Shown one piece after another: positions 45,111 through 55,077 of a DNA stretch of 64,000 nucleotides. The stretch comes from Gordonia jinghuaiqii. Its GTDB lineage: Bacteria; Actinomycetota; Actinomycetes; Mycobacteriales; Mycobacteriaceae. The notes beneath the pieces were generated by a model that did no database searches, had not been told where the DNA came from, and saw nothing but the letters and a program-made list of their open reading frames with translations. Each line of letters opens with the position of its first letter. Position 1 is the first letter of the stretch. Where the stretch lies: assembly GCF_014041935.1 (NCBI RefSeq), contig NZ_CP059491.1, forward strand, positions 3,596,001-3,660,000, read 5' to 3'. A program made the translations under genes and the position numbers.

Positions 45111-45166
45111 CCGCTGACACCTCAGCCCGCCCCGACGGTGGTGGGTGGGCGGGGTGATGTCAGCGG
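45111..45166. terminator. Imperfect hairpin after the fusion gene
   Basis: CCGCTGACA and TGTCAGCGG flank a GC-rich imperfect stem (CCCGCCCC with GGCGGGG) directly after the stop codon. It is a likely terminator of the plus-strand gene. Confidence 0.65.
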
Positions 45167-45209
45167 CCGAGTATGCAATCGCAACGATCACGCACCGGTG
45201 GTCGAAACA

Positions 45210-45248
45210 GAACGAGCGCAGCGAGAGTGACTCTCGCTGCGCTCGTTC
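45210..45248. terminator. Perfect 18-bp terminator hairpin
   Basis: GAACGAGCGCAGCGAGAG pairs perfectly with CTCTCGCTGCGCTCGTTC around TGA. It lies 15 nt beyond the hsaF stop and separates the convergent fusion gene and the hsaEGF operon. Confidence 0.88.
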
Positions 45249-45263
45249 GTCTCTGAGGAACTA

Positions 45264-46304
45264 CTAGCCCGCCTGCGCAACCTCCGCGGCAGCGAGATCC
45301 AATGCGATGTCGACGATCATGTCTTCCTGTCCGCCGACCAGCTTGCGCTCGCCCGCCGCGAGCAGGATGCTGCGCACGTCGATGCCGTAGCGGGCACTCG
45401 CCGCCTCGGCGTGACGCAGGAAGCTCGAGTACACACCGGCATAACCCAGGGTGAGCGTCTCGCGGTCGACGCGAACCGGGCGGTCCTGCAGCGGACGCAC
45501 GATGTCGTCGGCGGCGTCCTGCAGGGCGAACAGGTCGCAGCCGTGCTGCATACCCTTGATGTTCGCCACGGCGATGAAGGCCTCGATCGGGCAATTGCCC
45601 GCGCCCGCACCGTGTCCGGCGAGCGACGCGTCGACTCGGTAGACCCCGTTCTCCACCGCGACCACCGAATTGGCCACCGACAGAGACAGATTCTCGTGTG
45701 CGTGGATACCGATCTCGGTGCCCGCGTCGAGGACGTCGCGGTAGGCCCGAACCCGGTCGGCCACCCCGTCCATGGTCAGCCGGCCACCGGAGTCGGTGAC
45801 GTACACGCAGTGGGCGCCATAGCTTTCCATCAGCTTGGCCTGCTCGGCCAGCTTCGCAGGCTCGGCCATGTGGCTCATCATCAGGAAGCCCGAGACGTCC
45901 ATCCCGATCTCGCGCGCCTTGGCGATGTGCTGGGCCGACACGTCGGCCTCGGTGCAGTGGGTCGCCACCCGCACCGAGCGGACGCCCAGGTCGTAGGCGT
46001 GCTGGAGCTCTTCGATGGTGCCCACACCCGGCAGGAGCAGGGTGGTCAGGCGCGCGTTGGTGATGTTGGCCGCGGCGGTCTCGATCCACTCCCAGTCGGT
46101 GTTGCTGCCCGGGCCGTAGTTGAGCGAGCCACCGGCCAGACCGTCACCGTGGGCGACCTCGATGGCGTCGACGCCGGCCGCGTCGAGCGCGCGCACGATC
46201 TTGCCGACGTTCTCCGGGGTGATGCGGTGACGAACGGCGTGCATACCGTCACGCAGGGTCACGTCCTGGACGAAGATCTTGCTGCCGGTTGCGTTCTCAC
46301 TCAT
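45264..46304 (-). CDS. hsaF: 4-hydroxy-2-oxovalerate (or -hexanoate) aldolase
   Basis: 346 residues, DRE-TIM metallolyase that splits 4-hydroxy-2-oxo acids to pyruvate and an aldehyde. The metal and catalytic motif is [26 protein letters not shown]-like [19 protein letters not shown] and [15 protein letters not shown] carry the metal histidines. Its partner dehydrogenase gene overlaps by ATGA and the two form a channelling complex in the family. Position hsaE, hsaG, hsaF matches the steroid/aromatic meta-cleavage lower pathway. Confidence 0.92.
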   Translation of the reverse strand: MSENATGSKIFVQDVTLRDGMHAVRHRITPENVGKIVRALDAAGVDAIEVAHGDGLAGGSLNYGPGSNTDWEWIETAAANITNARLTTLLLPGVGTIEELQHAYDLGVRSVRVATHCTEADVSAQHIAKAREIGMDVSGFLMMSHMAEPAKLAEQAKLMESYGAHCVYVTDSGGRLTMDGVADRVRAYRDVLDAGTEIGIHAHENLSLSVANSVVAVENGVYRVDASLAGHGAGAGNCPIEAFIAVANIKGMQHGCDLFALQDAADDIVRPLQDRPVRVDRETLTLGYAGVYSSFLRHAEAASARYGIDVRSILLAAGERKLVGGQEDMIVDIALDLAAAEVAQAG

Positions 46305-47275
46305 CGTGCGTTGTCCTTCTGCTGCGCGATCCGCTCGGCGACCTGCAGGCCGGCCGAGGTCATGATGTCGAGGTTCCCGGCGTAGGCGGGCAGGTAGTGC
46401 GCCGCGCCCTCGACCTCGAGGAACACCGACACCTGATGGGTCGGGGTGATCTCGGCGCCGTCGGCCAGCAACGTGTGCACCGGCTGGTCGTCCGGGATCG
46501 GATTGATCTGGATCTCCTGCTTGAGGCGGTAGCCCGGCACGTACGCCGCGACATCGCCGATCATCTTCTCGATCGACGACCTGATCTCGTCGTGGGTGCC
46601 CTCGTCCGGGGCGTCGACGAGGCAGAACACCGTGTCGCGCATGATCAGCGGCGGCTCAGCGGGATTCAGGATGATGACCGCCTTGCCGCGGCGCGCACCG
46701 CCCACCGAACAGATCGCGTTCGACGTGGTCTCGGTGAACTCGTCGATGTTCGCCCGCGTACCCGGGCCGGCCGAGCGCGACGAGATCGACGCGACGATCT
46801 CGGCGTAGGCGACCGGCGCGATACGCGAGACCGCGGCGACGATCGGGATCGTCGCCTGACCACCGCAGGTCACCATGTTCACGTTCTCGGCGTCGATGTT
46901 CTCGGCCAGGTTGACCGCGGGAACGACGAACGGGCCGATGGCCGCGGGAGTCAGGTCGATCATCCGCTTGCCCAACGGACGCAGCAGGGCGTCATTGGCG
47001 ATGTGCGCCTTGGCCGACGTGGCGTCGAAGACGATCTCGATGTCGTCGAAACCCTCCATGCGCGTAAGGCCTTCGACGCCCTCATGCGTGGTGGGCACAC
47101 CCTTGGCGGCGGCGCGGGCCAGGCCGTCGGAATCCGGATCGATACCGACCATCGCACCCATCTCCAGGTACTGCGACTGCTGCAGCACCTTGATCATCAG
47201 GTCGGTGCCGATGTTGCCCGACCCGATGATCGCGACCTTGGTGCGCGGCGACCGGGATGTCGCTTCTTCACTCAT
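46301..47275 (-). CDS. hsaG: Acetaldehyde/propionaldehyde dehydrogenase (acylating)
   Basis: 324 residues; oxidises the aldehyde from HsaF to acyl-CoA with NAD+ and CoA. The Rossmann motif is [19 protein letters not shown] and the catalytic cysteine lies in [23 protein letters not shown] 47275 is the family start; a long frame upstream is spurious. It overlaps hsaF (ATGA). Confidence 0.93.
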   Translation of the reverse strand: MSEEATSRSPRTKVAIIGSGNIGTDLMIKVLQQSQYLEMGAMVGIDPDSDGLARAAAKGVPTTHEGVEGLTRMEGFDDIEIVFDATSAKAHIANDALLRPLGKRMIDLTPAAIGPFVVPAVNLAENIDAENVNMVTCGGQATIPIVAAVSRIAPVAYAEIVASISSRSAGPGTRANIDEFTETTSNAICSVGGARRGKAVIILNPAEPPLIMRDTVFCLVDAPDEGTHDEIRSSIEKMIGDVAAYVPGYRLKQEIQINPIPDDQPVHTLLADGAEITPTHQVSVFLEVEGAAHYLPAYAGNLDIMTSAGLQVAERIAQQKDNAR

Positions 47276-47296
47276 GTGTTCCTCAATTCGACGTTC

Positions 47297-47327
47297 TTCA
47301 GTTCTGGGGTTGTTCAGTTCTGGGGTT
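47297..47327. repeat. Short tandem direct repeat between hsaE and hsaG
   Basis: TTCAGTTCTGGGGTT occurs twice with a 16-nt period in the 53-nt gap. On the minus strand this gives two AACCCCAGAACTGAA copies upstream of hsaG. It probably arose by local slippage; it could affect hsaG translation. Confidence 0.75.
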
Positions 47328-47328
47328 C

Positions 47329-48153
47329 TTATTCCGACGCTGCGCTGGAGAAATGTGCTGTGACCGAGCCCAATTCGCCGATCTCGGCGGTCACGCTGGC
47401 ACCGGGGGCGACCGGCCGCATCGGACCCAGGGCGCCCGACAGGATCAGCTGGCCCGCACGCAGCGGTTCGCCGAACTGACGCGCCCGACGGGCGAGCCAC
47501 ACGACGGCATTGAGCGGATCCCCGAGGCACGCGGCCCCGTTGCCCTCCGAGACCACCTCACCGTCGATCGTCATACGCATCGTCGAGTCGACCGGCGAGT
47601 ACTCGTCGAGGCTGCGCCGGGATGTTCCGACGACATAGACGCCCGCGGAGGCGTTGTCGGCGACGGTGTCGGCGAAGGTGATGTCCCAGTTGGTGATCCG
47701 GCTGTCGACGATCTCCAGCGCCGGGGTGGCATAGGCGATCGCGGCGCGACACTGCTCGACGTCGAGGTCACCGTCGGCCAGATCACGCTCCAGCATGAAG
47801 GCGATCTCGGCTTCGGCCTTCGGCTGCAGCAGCCCGCTGATGGGGACCGTCTCGCCGTCGCCGAAAGCCATGTCCTCGAACAACACCCCGAAGTCGGGCT
47901 GGTCGACGCCGAGCTGGGTCTGCACGGCCTCCGAGGTCGCCCCGATCTTGCGGCCGACCACCCTCGCGCTCCGACCCTCGTTGAACAGCGTCTGGATGCG
48001 GTAGGCGGAGGCGATGTCGTCGGGCGCGATCAGGTCCCTGATCGGCGCGCACGGCACGCGGGTGGCCAGCGCCTGGCCCAGTCGCTGTGCCGCGGCCACG
48101 ATCGCAGCGTCGAGGTCTGCGGTCGGTGCGGGGGTCGGTGTCGGGGAAGTCAT
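47329..48153 (-). CDS. hsaE: 2-hydroxypentadienoate / 2-hydroxyhexa-2,4-dienoate hydratase
   Basis: 274 residues, 2-keto-4-pentenoate hydratase family (fumarylacetoacetase-like fold). Features are [20 protein letters not shown], the metal acids in [14 protein letters not shown], and [20 protein letters not shown]. It hydrates the dienoate left by meta-cleavage to the 4-hydroxy-2-oxo acid used by HsaF. ATG 48153. The divergent IclR gene and the palindrome upstream are the likely control point. Confidence 0.92.
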   Translation of the reverse strand: MTSPTPTPAPTADLDAAIVAAAQRLGQALATRVPCAPIRDLIAPDDIASAYRIQTLFNEGRSARVVGRKIGATSEAVQTQLGVDQPDFGVLFEDMAFGDGETVPISGLLQPKAEAEIAFMLERDLADGDLDVEQCRAAIAYATPALEIVDSRITNWDITFADTVADNASAGVYVVGTSRRSLDEYSPVDSTMRMTIDGEVVSEGNGAACLGDPLNAVVWLARRARQFGEPLRAGQLILSGALGPMRPVAPGASVTAEIGELGSVTAHFSSAASE

Positions 48154-48215
48154 GTCCTGCCTTGCTGTGCGGTCGTGTGTTCTGGCGTGGTGTACGACCC
48201 ATCTTCGGACGCCCC

Positions 48216-48255
48216 TACACTCGTGGTCGAGCGTCACGTTCCGATCAGCGGAACG
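48216..48255. promoter_or_regulatory. Promoter and palindromic operator, hsaE / IclR
   Basis: TACACT (48216-48221) is a -10 for the IclR gene. CGTTCCG (48237-48243) and CGGAACG (48249-48255) are a perfect 7-bp inverted repeat with a 5-nt spacer, placed where a repressor would block that start. A 13-19 bp dyad suits IclR-family operators, so autoregulation and control of hsaEGF are likely. Confidence 0.65.
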
Positions 48256-48287
48256 CGCGAGAAGGAATCCTGCAGAGGAGATCGTCG

Positions 48288-49088
48288 ATGGCCGAGGACC
48301 CGCTCGACCGCTCGAGCGTGCTGGGAAAGGCCATCACGCTGCTGCAGGCGTTCGGCGCCGAGGACCACGAGGTCACCCTCGCCGAACTCGCACACCGCAC
48401 CGGACTACCGAAGACGACGGTGCACCGGCTGGCCGGCCAGCTGGTCTCGGCCCACCTCCTCGCGCGCACGCCCGGCGGCTACGCACTCGGGAGCGGACTG
48501 TTCGAACTGGGTATGCGCGCATCGCCCGAACGCGGCCTCCTCGAAGTCGCCACACCCTTCATGCAGGATCTCTACGTCCGCACCGGCGAGACGGTCCACC
48601 TCGGCATCCTCGAGGACTCAGAGGTGGTGTACGTGTCCAAGATCGGCGGACACCGGCAGGCGGCCGCGCCGTCGCGCCTCGGTGGTCGGATGCCGTTGTA
48701 CTGCACCGCCATCGGAAAGATGCTCCTGGCCACCTCGGCGGAGAGCGTCATCGCCGAACACCTGTCCCGTCCCCTGCCGCGCCGGACCCCGCACACCATC
48801 GTCGCGCCGGGCCTGCTCCGCCGTCAGCTCACCCAGATCGCCGAGGACGGCGTCGCTTTCGAATTCGAGGAGTCGACCATGGGGCTCGTGTGCGTCGCCG
48901 CACCGATCCTCGACGACGCCGACGCCCCGCTGGCCGCCATCAGCGTGACCGGTCCGGTACACCGGTTCCAACCCCGGACCCATGCCACCGCGGTACGCGC
49001 CGCGGCGGCCGGCGCCGCATCGACGCTCGCCCGCCGCGCCCGGATCCTCGGGCGATCCGCCGGGCATGCCGCGCAGCCAGATCGCTGA
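48288..49088 (+). CDS. IclR-family transcriptional regulator
   Basis: 266 residues. The N-terminal winged helix-turn-helix is LGKAITLLQAFGAEDHEVTL, AELAHRTGLPKTTVHRLAGQ; the C-terminal IclR effector domain has GETVHLGILEDSEVVYVSKI and MPLYCTAIGKMLLA. AGAGGAG precedes ATG 48288. Divergent from hsaEGF, it probably senses a pathway intermediate. Confidence 0.9.
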   Translation: MAEDPLDRSSVLGKAITLLQAFGAEDHEVTLAELAHRTGLPKTTVHRLAGQLVSAHLLARTPGGYALGSGLFELGMRASPERGLLEVATPFMQDLYVRTGETVHLGILEDSEVVYVSKIGGHRQAAAPSRLGGRMPLYCTAIGKMLLATSAESVIAEHLSRPLPRRTPHTIVAPGLLRRQLTQIAEDGVAFEFEESTMGLVCVAAPILDDADAPLAAISVTGPVHRFQPRTHATAVRAAAAGAASTLARRARILGRSAGHAAQPDR

Positions 49089-49193
49089 CCGGGCTCCGGC
49101 CGCGTCGCTGAAACGTCGGCGGACGACCGCGCGGTGGGTGAACACTTGGGGCAGCCAGGCACGCCCGGCGTCGGACGGAGAAAGGCTCCCACC

Positions 49194-50372
49194 ATGCGCA
49201 GTCGCGGCTCGGCCGACCCGAAGAAGCCCACCAAGGACGCTCCGGCGCCCACCTACCGCGCCGATCCGCCCGACTGGACACTTCCGCGCGGCACGATCGT
49301 CCTGCTCACCCTCGCCGGTCTGGTGGTCGCGATCGGCGGCATCAAGGCGGTCGCGTCGATCGCCGCACCGGTGTTCCTGGCGCTGATGCTGACCGTTGCC
49401 GTGCAACCGATCCCGACATGGTTGCGCAAGAGAGGATTTCCGCGCTGGGCGGCGTTCCTGACGACCGTCGCACTCGTCTACGGCATCATGATCGGGCTGT
49501 TCGCGTCGCTGGTGTTCTCGGTGGCGCGGCTCGCGTCGATCCTGCCGAACTACGACGACAAGTTCAACGACATCATCACCGACTTCCAGGAGTTCCTCAC
49601 CAGCCACGGCGTCAGTCAGGACAAGGTGCACGACATGATCTCCCATGTCGACACCAGCAAGGTCGTCGACGTGGTGACCGACGTGTTGTCCAGCACGCTG
49701 AGCGTCGCGTCGTCGTTGGTGCTCGTACTCGCGCTGCTGCTCTTCATGGCTGCGGACTCGGTGGGCTTCGACGACCGGATGGCGCACCTGAGGAGCATCA
49801 GACCCGACATCGCGTCCGCATTCGGCGCGTTCGCGCAGGGCACCCGCAGCTACCTGTGGGTGTCGACCGTCTTCGGGTTGGTCGTCGCCGTCCTGGACAG
49901 CGTGGCGCTGGCGATCCTGTCGGTCCCGTTGCCGATCCTGTGGGGTCTGCTGTCGTTCATCACCAACTACATCCCGAACATCGGCTTCGTGATCGGACTG
50001 GTCCCGCCCGCGCTCCTGGCGCTGCTCGACGGCGGACCCGGCAAGATGCTGATCGTCATCGCCGTCTACAGCGTCATCAACGTGATCATCCAGTCGGTGA
50101 TCCAGCCGAAGTTCGTCGGCGACGCGGTCGGTTTGTCGACGACCCTGACGTTCGTGTCCTTGATCTTCTGGGCCTGGGCGATCGGTCCACTCGGCGCGAT
50201 CCTCGCCGTGCCGTTGACCTTGCTGGCCAAGGCGCTGCTGATCGACATCGACCCGGCAACCCGCTGGGCCGATGTGCTGCTGTCGTCGTCCCGCCCCGAG
50301 CACGATGCCGCGAGCACGCCGGATCCACCCCCGGACGGGAAGACGGACGTCACACTGGAACCCGATTCGTGA
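49194..50372 (+). CDS. AI-2E (TqsA/YhhT) family membrane transporter
   Basis: 392 residues with about eight helices. The N-terminal pair (LLTLAGLVVAIGGIKAVASI; APVFLALMLTVAVQPIPTWL) and the C-terminal bundle (LSFITNYIPNIGFVIGLVPP; QPKFVGDAVGLSTTLTFVSL) are the family core. Despite the name, members have diverse or unknown substrates, including Na+/H+ exchange and metabolite export. ATG 49194 is preferred over 49134. Confidence 0.87.
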   Translation: MRSRGSADPKKPTKDAPAPTYRADPPDWTLPRGTIVLLTLAGLVVAIGGIKAVASIAAPVFLALMLTVAVQPIPTWLRKRGFPRWAAFLTTVALVYGIMIGLFASLVFSVARLASILPNYDDKFNDIITDFQEFLTSHGVSQDKVHDMISHVDTSKVVDVVTDVLSSTLSVASSLVLVLALLLFMAADSVGFDDRMAHLRSIRPDIASAFGAFAQGTRSYLWVSTVFGLVVAVLDSVALAILSVPLPILWGLLSFITNYIPNIGFVIGLVPPALLALLDGGPGKMLIVIAVYSVINVIIQSVIQPKFVGDAVGLSTTLTFVSLIFWAWAIGPLGAILAVPLTLLAKALLIDIDPATRWADVLLSSSRPEHDAASTPDPPPDGKTDVTLEPDS

Positions 50373-50462
50373 GGCGGACTACGCCCCACGGGGATCATTG
50401 GGTAGATTCGCTGTCGACCCCAATCTGACCACAACCGTTTACAGATAGGTTGCGCACCGCTC

Positions 50463-51695
50463 ATGGACATGAACTGGTCTCCGGACGACGCCGCGTTTCG
50501 CGACGAGGTCCGCGCGTTCCTCGACGAGAAGCTGACCCCGGATCTGCGAGCGGCGGGCACCCTACGCACGTCGGTCTACTCCGACCACGAGGCCGCGATG
50601 ACGTGGCAGGCCATCCTGCACGAGCGCGGCTGGGCCGCGCCGGCCTGGCCGGTGGAGTACGGCGGCTGCGACTGGTCCCAGTCCCAGCACTACATCTTCA
50701 GCCGCGAGTCGATCCTGGCCGGTGCGCCATCGCTGTCACCGATGGGTATCCGCATGGTGTCGCACGCCATCATGGCGTTCGGCACCGAGGAGCAGAAGAA
50801 CTTCTTCCTCCCGGGCATCCTCGACGGCAGCGTCTTCTTCTGCCAGGGATACTCCGAACCCGAATCCGGCTCCGACCTCGCCTCCCTGTCGATGGCCGCG
50901 GTCAGCGACGGCGACGACCTGGTCGTCACCGGCTCCAAGATCTGGACCACCCACGCGGCGGAGGCCAACTGGATCTTCTGCCTGGTCCGCACCTCCCGGC
51001 AGGAACGCAAACAGCAGGGCATCACCTTCCTGCTCATCGACATGAACAGTCCAGGCATCGAGGTGCAGCCGCTGGTCTTCGCCTCCGGCGAGCAGGTTCA
51101 GGCGCAGGTGTTCTTCGACGGTGTGCGCGTCCCCAAGAAGAACGTCCTGGGCAAGATCGACGACGGGTGGACGGTCGCCAAATACCTGCTCGTCTTCGAG
51201 CGCGGCGGCGGCGCCGCGGCACCGGCCCTGCAGGTCATGGCCGAGAACCTCGGGCGCGAGGCGGCGTCGGTGACGGCCCCCGACGGCGGTCCCCTGTCGG
51301 AGGACCCGGCTTTCGCGGCCAAGCTCACCGACATCGCCGTCCGCGCGAAGATCCTCGAGGTCCTCGAGTACCGCGCCCTCGCCGCGATGAGCTCGGGCAA
51401 GGACCCGGGATCGATCGCGTCGATGCTGAAGATCCTGGGAACCGAACTGAGCCAGGACATCACCACGCTCAGCCTGGAAGCAGCGGGTCCGCACGGGCGC
51501 GTCTTCCAACCGCATGCCACCAAGCCGGGCGGACCGATCTTCCAGTACACCCCGCCCACCGACGGTTACGTCAGCGGCGAACCGTGGCAGGCCGTCGCCC
51601 CGCTGCACTACTTCAACGACCGTGCGGGTTCGATCTACGCGGGCAGCAACGAAATTCAACGAAACATCCTCGCCAAAGCGGCTCTGGGTCTCTGA
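50463..51695 (+). CDS. Acyl-CoA dehydrogenase, first subunit of a pair
   Basis: 410 residues. FAD/substrate segments CQGYSEPESGSDLASLSMAA, VTGSKIWTTHAAEANWIFCL and the C-terminal GSIYAGSNEIQRNILAKAAL are typical FadE. It is followed 20 nt later by a second, shorter acyl-CoA dehydrogenase. Paired genes of this kind in actinobacteria form alpha2beta2 enzymes for steroid side-chain or branched acyl-CoA oxidation (ChsE type), with split active sites. The substrate is unknown. Confidence 0.87.
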   Translation: MDMNWSPDDAAFRDEVRAFLDEKLTPDLRAAGTLRTSVYSDHEAAMTWQAILHERGWAAPAWPVEYGGCDWSQSQHYIFSRESILAGAPSLSPMGIRMVSHAIMAFGTEEQKNFFLPGILDGSVFFCQGYSEPESGSDLASLSMAAVSDGDDLVVTGSKIWTTHAAEANWIFCLVRTSRQERKQQGITFLLIDMNSPGIEVQPLVFASGEQVQAQVFFDGVRVPKKNVLGKIDDGWTVAKYLLVFERGGGAAAPALQVMAENLGREAASVTAPDGGPLSEDPAFAAKLTDIAVRAKILEVLEYRALAAMSSGKDPGSIASMLKILGTELSQDITTLSLEAAGPHGRVFQPHATKPGGPIFQYTPPTDGYVSGEPWQAVAPLHYFNDRAGSIYAGSNEIQRNILAKAALGL

Positions 51696-51715
51696 CGGGT
51701 CACGGGAGAAAACTG

Positions 51716-52867
51716 ATGGACTTCACACTCACACCCGAACAGCAACTGCTGTCCGACGGTCTCAACAAGTTCCTCGACGCACGGTACGACCTGCAGGTCA
51801 GCCGCGACGCGGCCAAGGTCGGCGAGGGCTGGCAGCCCAAGATCTGGAAGGCGTTCGTCGAGGACCTCGGCGTCGTCGGCGCCTGCCTCCCCGAGGACAT
51901 CGGCGGATTCGGCGGCGGCCCAGAGGAATTGATGGTCGTCACCGAGGCACTCGGCCACGCGCTGGTCATCGAGCCGTTCGTCGACTCGGTGGTCCTCGGC
52001 GCGGGATTGCTGCACTCGACCGGCAACCCGGTCGCACTCGAAGCCGCGAGCCGCATCGCCGGCGGCGAGGCGCTCAGCGCCCTCGCCGCACTCGAGGACT
52101 CCTCGGGCGGCGTGCTGTCGCGCATCGACACCAGCGCCGACAAGTCCGGCGACGAGTGGATCCTCAACGGCAGCAAAGCGGTCGTCACCACGGCACCGAT
52201 CGCCGACTACCTGATCGTCAGCGCCCGCACCGCGGGCGAGCCGCATGACCCGGCGGGGCTCTCGCTGTTCCTGATCGACCTGGCCGACGGCGCCCCGCAG
52301 GGCCTCGAGATGCACAGGCTGCGGACCATCGACGACCGCCAGGCCGCCGACATCACCTTCACCGACGTACACCTACCTGCCGACGCGCTCATCGCCGACG
52401 ACGGTGCCGTCGAGCTGCTGGAGAAGGCCTGGGACACCGCCATCGCCGCGGTCGTCTCGGAGGCGGTCGGCCTGATGCGCAAGGTGTTCACCGACACCGT
52501 CGAGTACGCCAAGCAGCGTGAGCAGTTCGGCGTCCCGATCGGCAGCTTCCAGGTGCTGCAGCACCGGATGGTGGACATGCACCTGCAGCTCGAACAGTCA
52601 GTGGCGGGACAGTATTTCGCCATCCTGTCACTCGAGGGCTCCCCCGCCGAGCGGGCCGCCGCGGTGTCGGCGGCCAAGGCGACGATCAGCCGGGCCGCGC
52701 GCTTCATCGGACAGAACGCGGTGCAGTTGCACGGCGGCATGGGCATGACCGAAGAGCTGGCGATCGGCCACTACTTCAAACGCCTCACCGCGATCGAATA
52801 CGAATTCGGTACCGCCGACGCCCATCTGGCGCGTTTCGCCACGGCAACCGCGCAGATCGACGCCTAG
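51716..52867 (+). CDS. Acyl-CoA dehydrogenase, second subunit of a pair
   Basis: 383 residues. It keeps EYAKQREQFGVPIGSFQVLQ and QLHGGMGMTEELAIGHYFKR. The N-terminal half is divergent (GGGPEELMVVTEALGHALVI; LEDSSGGVLSRIDTSAD), the pattern of the partner subunit in heterotetrameric FadE enzymes. GGGAGAA before ATG 51716; the frame continues open upstream inside the first gene but is not used. Confidence 0.87.
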   Translation: MDFTLTPEQQLLSDGLNKFLDARYDLQVSRDAAKVGEGWQPKIWKAFVEDLGVVGACLPEDIGGFGGGPEELMVVTEALGHALVIEPFVDSVVLGAGLLHSTGNPVALEAASRIAGGEALSALAALEDSSGGVLSRIDTSADKSGDEWILNGSKAVVTTAPIADYLIVSARTAGEPHDPAGLSLFLIDLADGAPQGLEMHRLRTIDDRQAADITFTDVHLPADALIADDGAVELLEKAWDTAIAAVVSEAVGLMRKVFTDTVEYAKQREQFGVPIGSFQVLQHRMVDMHLQLEQSVAGQYFAILSLEGSPAERAAAVSAAKATISRAARFIGQNAVQLHGGMGMTEELAIGHYFKRLTAIEYEFGTADAHLARFATATAQIDA

Positions 52868-52875
52868 ACACCGAC

Positions 52876-53667
52876 TCAGCTGTCGGTCCATACCGGCGGG
52901 CGCTTGGCCAGGAACGCCGACATACCCTCCTGCGCATCACACGTCATCGCGTTGGTCGCCATCGTCTCGCCCATCTCGTCGTAGGCGGCCGACTCGTCCA
53001 GCTCGATCTGACGATAGAAGGCCTGTTTGCCGATCGACACGGTACGTGCGCTCGATCCCGCGATTCCCAGCGCCAGTTCACGCACGGAGCCGGTGAGATC
53101 GGCGTCGTCGACGACACCGCTGAGCAGACCCCACTCCGCGGCCGTCTCCGCATCGATCGCCTCGCCGGTGAGCAGCATGTGCATCGCTCGCTTGCGACCG
53201 ATCGCGCGTGTCAGCGCGACCATCGGCGTCGAACAGAACAGTCCGATGCGCACCCCCGGCGTGGAGAACGTCGCGCTGCGGCCGGCGACCGCGAGGTCGC
53301 ACGTCGCGACGAGCTGACAGCCGGCGGCGAACGCCATCCCGGCCACCTCCGCGATGACCGGCTGCCGCACGTCGTGCACGGTCCGCATCAACTCGGTGCA
53401 GGTGGCGAAGACGGCACGCTCGTCCTCGAGTGTGCGATCGGTGAGTTCACCGAGATCGTGTCCGGCGGAGAACGCCGGACCGACCGCGCGGATCACGATG
53501 ACCCGCACCCGCGGGTTCGCGTCGAAGCTGCGCAGTCCCGCGGTGACGGCGCGCATCGTGCTGGTGGACAGCGGGTTCCGACGCCGCGCATCACCGAGCG
53601 TGATCACGCCGAGCGGGGCATCGACCTCCACCGACACCGCTTCCCGGGTTGTCGTCGAATCGTTCAT
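52876..53667 (-). CDS. Enoyl-CoA hydratase/isomerase family protein without catalytic Glu
   Basis: 263 residues, crotonase fold: PAFSAGHDLGELTDR (oxyanion loop) and GMAFAAGCQLVATCDLAVAG. The two Glu positions of hydratases are replaced: GCE is GCQ, and the FxxPE segment is FSTPGVRIGL. This pattern is shared with the ECHDC3-like group, whose activity is unclear. GAGGTG before ATG 53667. It is convergent with the acyl-CoA dehydrogenase pair. Confidence 0.8.
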   Translation of the reverse strand: MNDSTTTREAVSVEVDAPLGVITLGDARRRNPLSTSTMRAVTAGLRSFDANPRVRVIVIRAVGPAFSAGHDLGELTDRTLEDERAVFATCTELMRTVHDVRQPVIAEVAGMAFAAGCQLVATCDLAVAGRSATFSTPGVRIGLFCSTPMVALTRAIGRKRAMHMLLTGEAIDAETAAEWGLLSGVVDDADLTGSVRELALGIAGSSARTVSIGKQAFYRQIELDESAAYDEMGETMATNAMTCDAQEGMSAFLAKRPPVWTDS

Positions 53668-53738
53668 CACCACACCTCTTTCCGGGGTTGCCGTCCCGTA
53701 GATCATCGCCTATCCGCCCCGGGGATGACCCAGATGTG

Positions 53739-54995
53739 TCAGGTCTCGGTTGTCGCGACCGGGCTACGACGCCGACGTATGATCCCGGTGACGACGGCGA
53801 CGATCGAGCCGACAGCGAGGACCACCGCGGATGCGAACGGCAACGCGGTGTCGATGAAGCCGACGATCAGCACCACCGGGATCGCGAGCGCCGGCCAGGG
53901 GAACACCGTGCGCCAGTTGCTCGAACTCCACCCGAGGATCGCGCACACCCCTGCGATGAACAGCACCAACCCGCCACACAGAACCCAGCGTCCGGCGGGA
54001 CTCATCTCACCGATCGGGTGCAGCACGTACTGCTCGATCCCGACTCCGAGGAGCGCGGCCCCCAAGGTGAGTGGTAGGTGTCCGTACACGTAACCGTCGG
54101 CGCGGCCGCTGCCGATCGCGTGCTCGTCGTCCTGGATCTCGGTCTTCGCCTCGGCGCCGCCGATGTCGAAGTACATCCACCACACGGCAGCGGCGATGGT
54201 GAAGCCCAATGCGGCCACGGACAACGACGACCACGCCCAGTGCGTGTCGTGCATGCCGAGCACGATCGCCGAGATCGACTCCCCCAGCACCAGGATGACG
54301 AACAGGCCGAAGCGTTCTGGCAGGTGCTCGAGGTGCAGGGGTACGTTCGGCCCCCAGCGCGTGGCCGCGAGCGGGGCCAACGCCTCGATCCCGATGCCCA
54401 CGGCCCACAGAATGTAGGTGGTCGGCGAGCTGGTGAACAGCGAGACGCCCCAGACCACGGCACTGATGACCGTCGCGGCGAAGTACAGGTTGATGGTGAC
54501 CCGCGCGTCGGCGATGTGCCGCCAGGCCCGCAGATACAGGCCGGCCAAGATGAGTCGGGTCGCGATGTACCCGACCCCGAAGGCCACTGTGCCATCGCCG
54601 CCGACGGCGGTCGAGGCACTGGCCGCCATCACGGCCACCGCGAAGGTGGCCGCCAGTTTGAGAACTCGGTAGACGACGTCGTTGGTGTCGAAGCGGTTGG
54701 CGTAAAGAGTGGTGGTCACCCACGACCACCACGTCACCGCGAACAAACCGGCGAAGACCAGGACCCCGTCCCACCCCAGGTCCTCCTTCAGGGCGACGGC
54801 GAGCTGATGGATGATCAGCACGTAGGCGAGGTCGAAGAAGAGCTCGAGTCTTGTTGCCGCGCGGTCGTCCTCGGTGCGTAGGCGTGGTGGCGCCAGCAGC
54901 GGGGTACGCTGCCCTCCCCTGACGGCGCCGTCACCGTCGACAGGATCGCCGTCGTCGGACGACTCATCCGAGAACTCCGCTTCGCCATCGACCAT
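53739..54995 (-). CDS. LtrA-family (low temperature requirement A) membrane protein
   Basis: 418 residues, about eleven helices. RAATRLELFFDLAYVLIIHQ is the family's N-terminal signature and LPERFGLFVILVLGESISAI the central one. LtrA was named from Listeria growth at low temperature; its molecular role is unknown. An acidic N-terminal extension precedes the membrane part. The start is uncertain (54995 or 55022). It is divergent from the Old Yellow Enzyme gene. Confidence 0.85.
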   Translation of the reverse strand: MVDGEAEFSDESSDDGDPVDGDGAVRGGQRTPLLAPPRLRTEDDRAATRLELFFDLAYVLIIHQLAVALKEDLGWDGVLVFAGLFAVTWWSWVTTTLYANRFDTNDVVYRVLKLAATFAVAVMAASASTAVGGDGTVAFGVGYIATRLILAGLYLRAWRHIADARVTINLYFAATVISAVVWGVSLFTSSPTTYILWAVGIGIEALAPLAATRWGPNVPLHLEHLPERFGLFVILVLGESISAIVLGMHDTHWAWSSLSVAALGFTIAAAVWWMYFDIGGAEAKTEIQDDEHAIGSGRADGYVYGHLPLTLGAALLGVGIEQYVLHPIGEMSPAGRWVLCGGLVLFIAGVCAILGWSSSNWRTVFPWPALAIPVVLIVGFIDTALPFASAVVLAVGSIVAVVTGIIRRRRSPVATTET

Positions 54996-55077
54996 GGTGC
55001 GGGGCAATACCCCCGCGCCCATCACCGCAAACCGGCCGGCAAGGGAATACCATGCGGCATGATCGGTTGACTGACTG

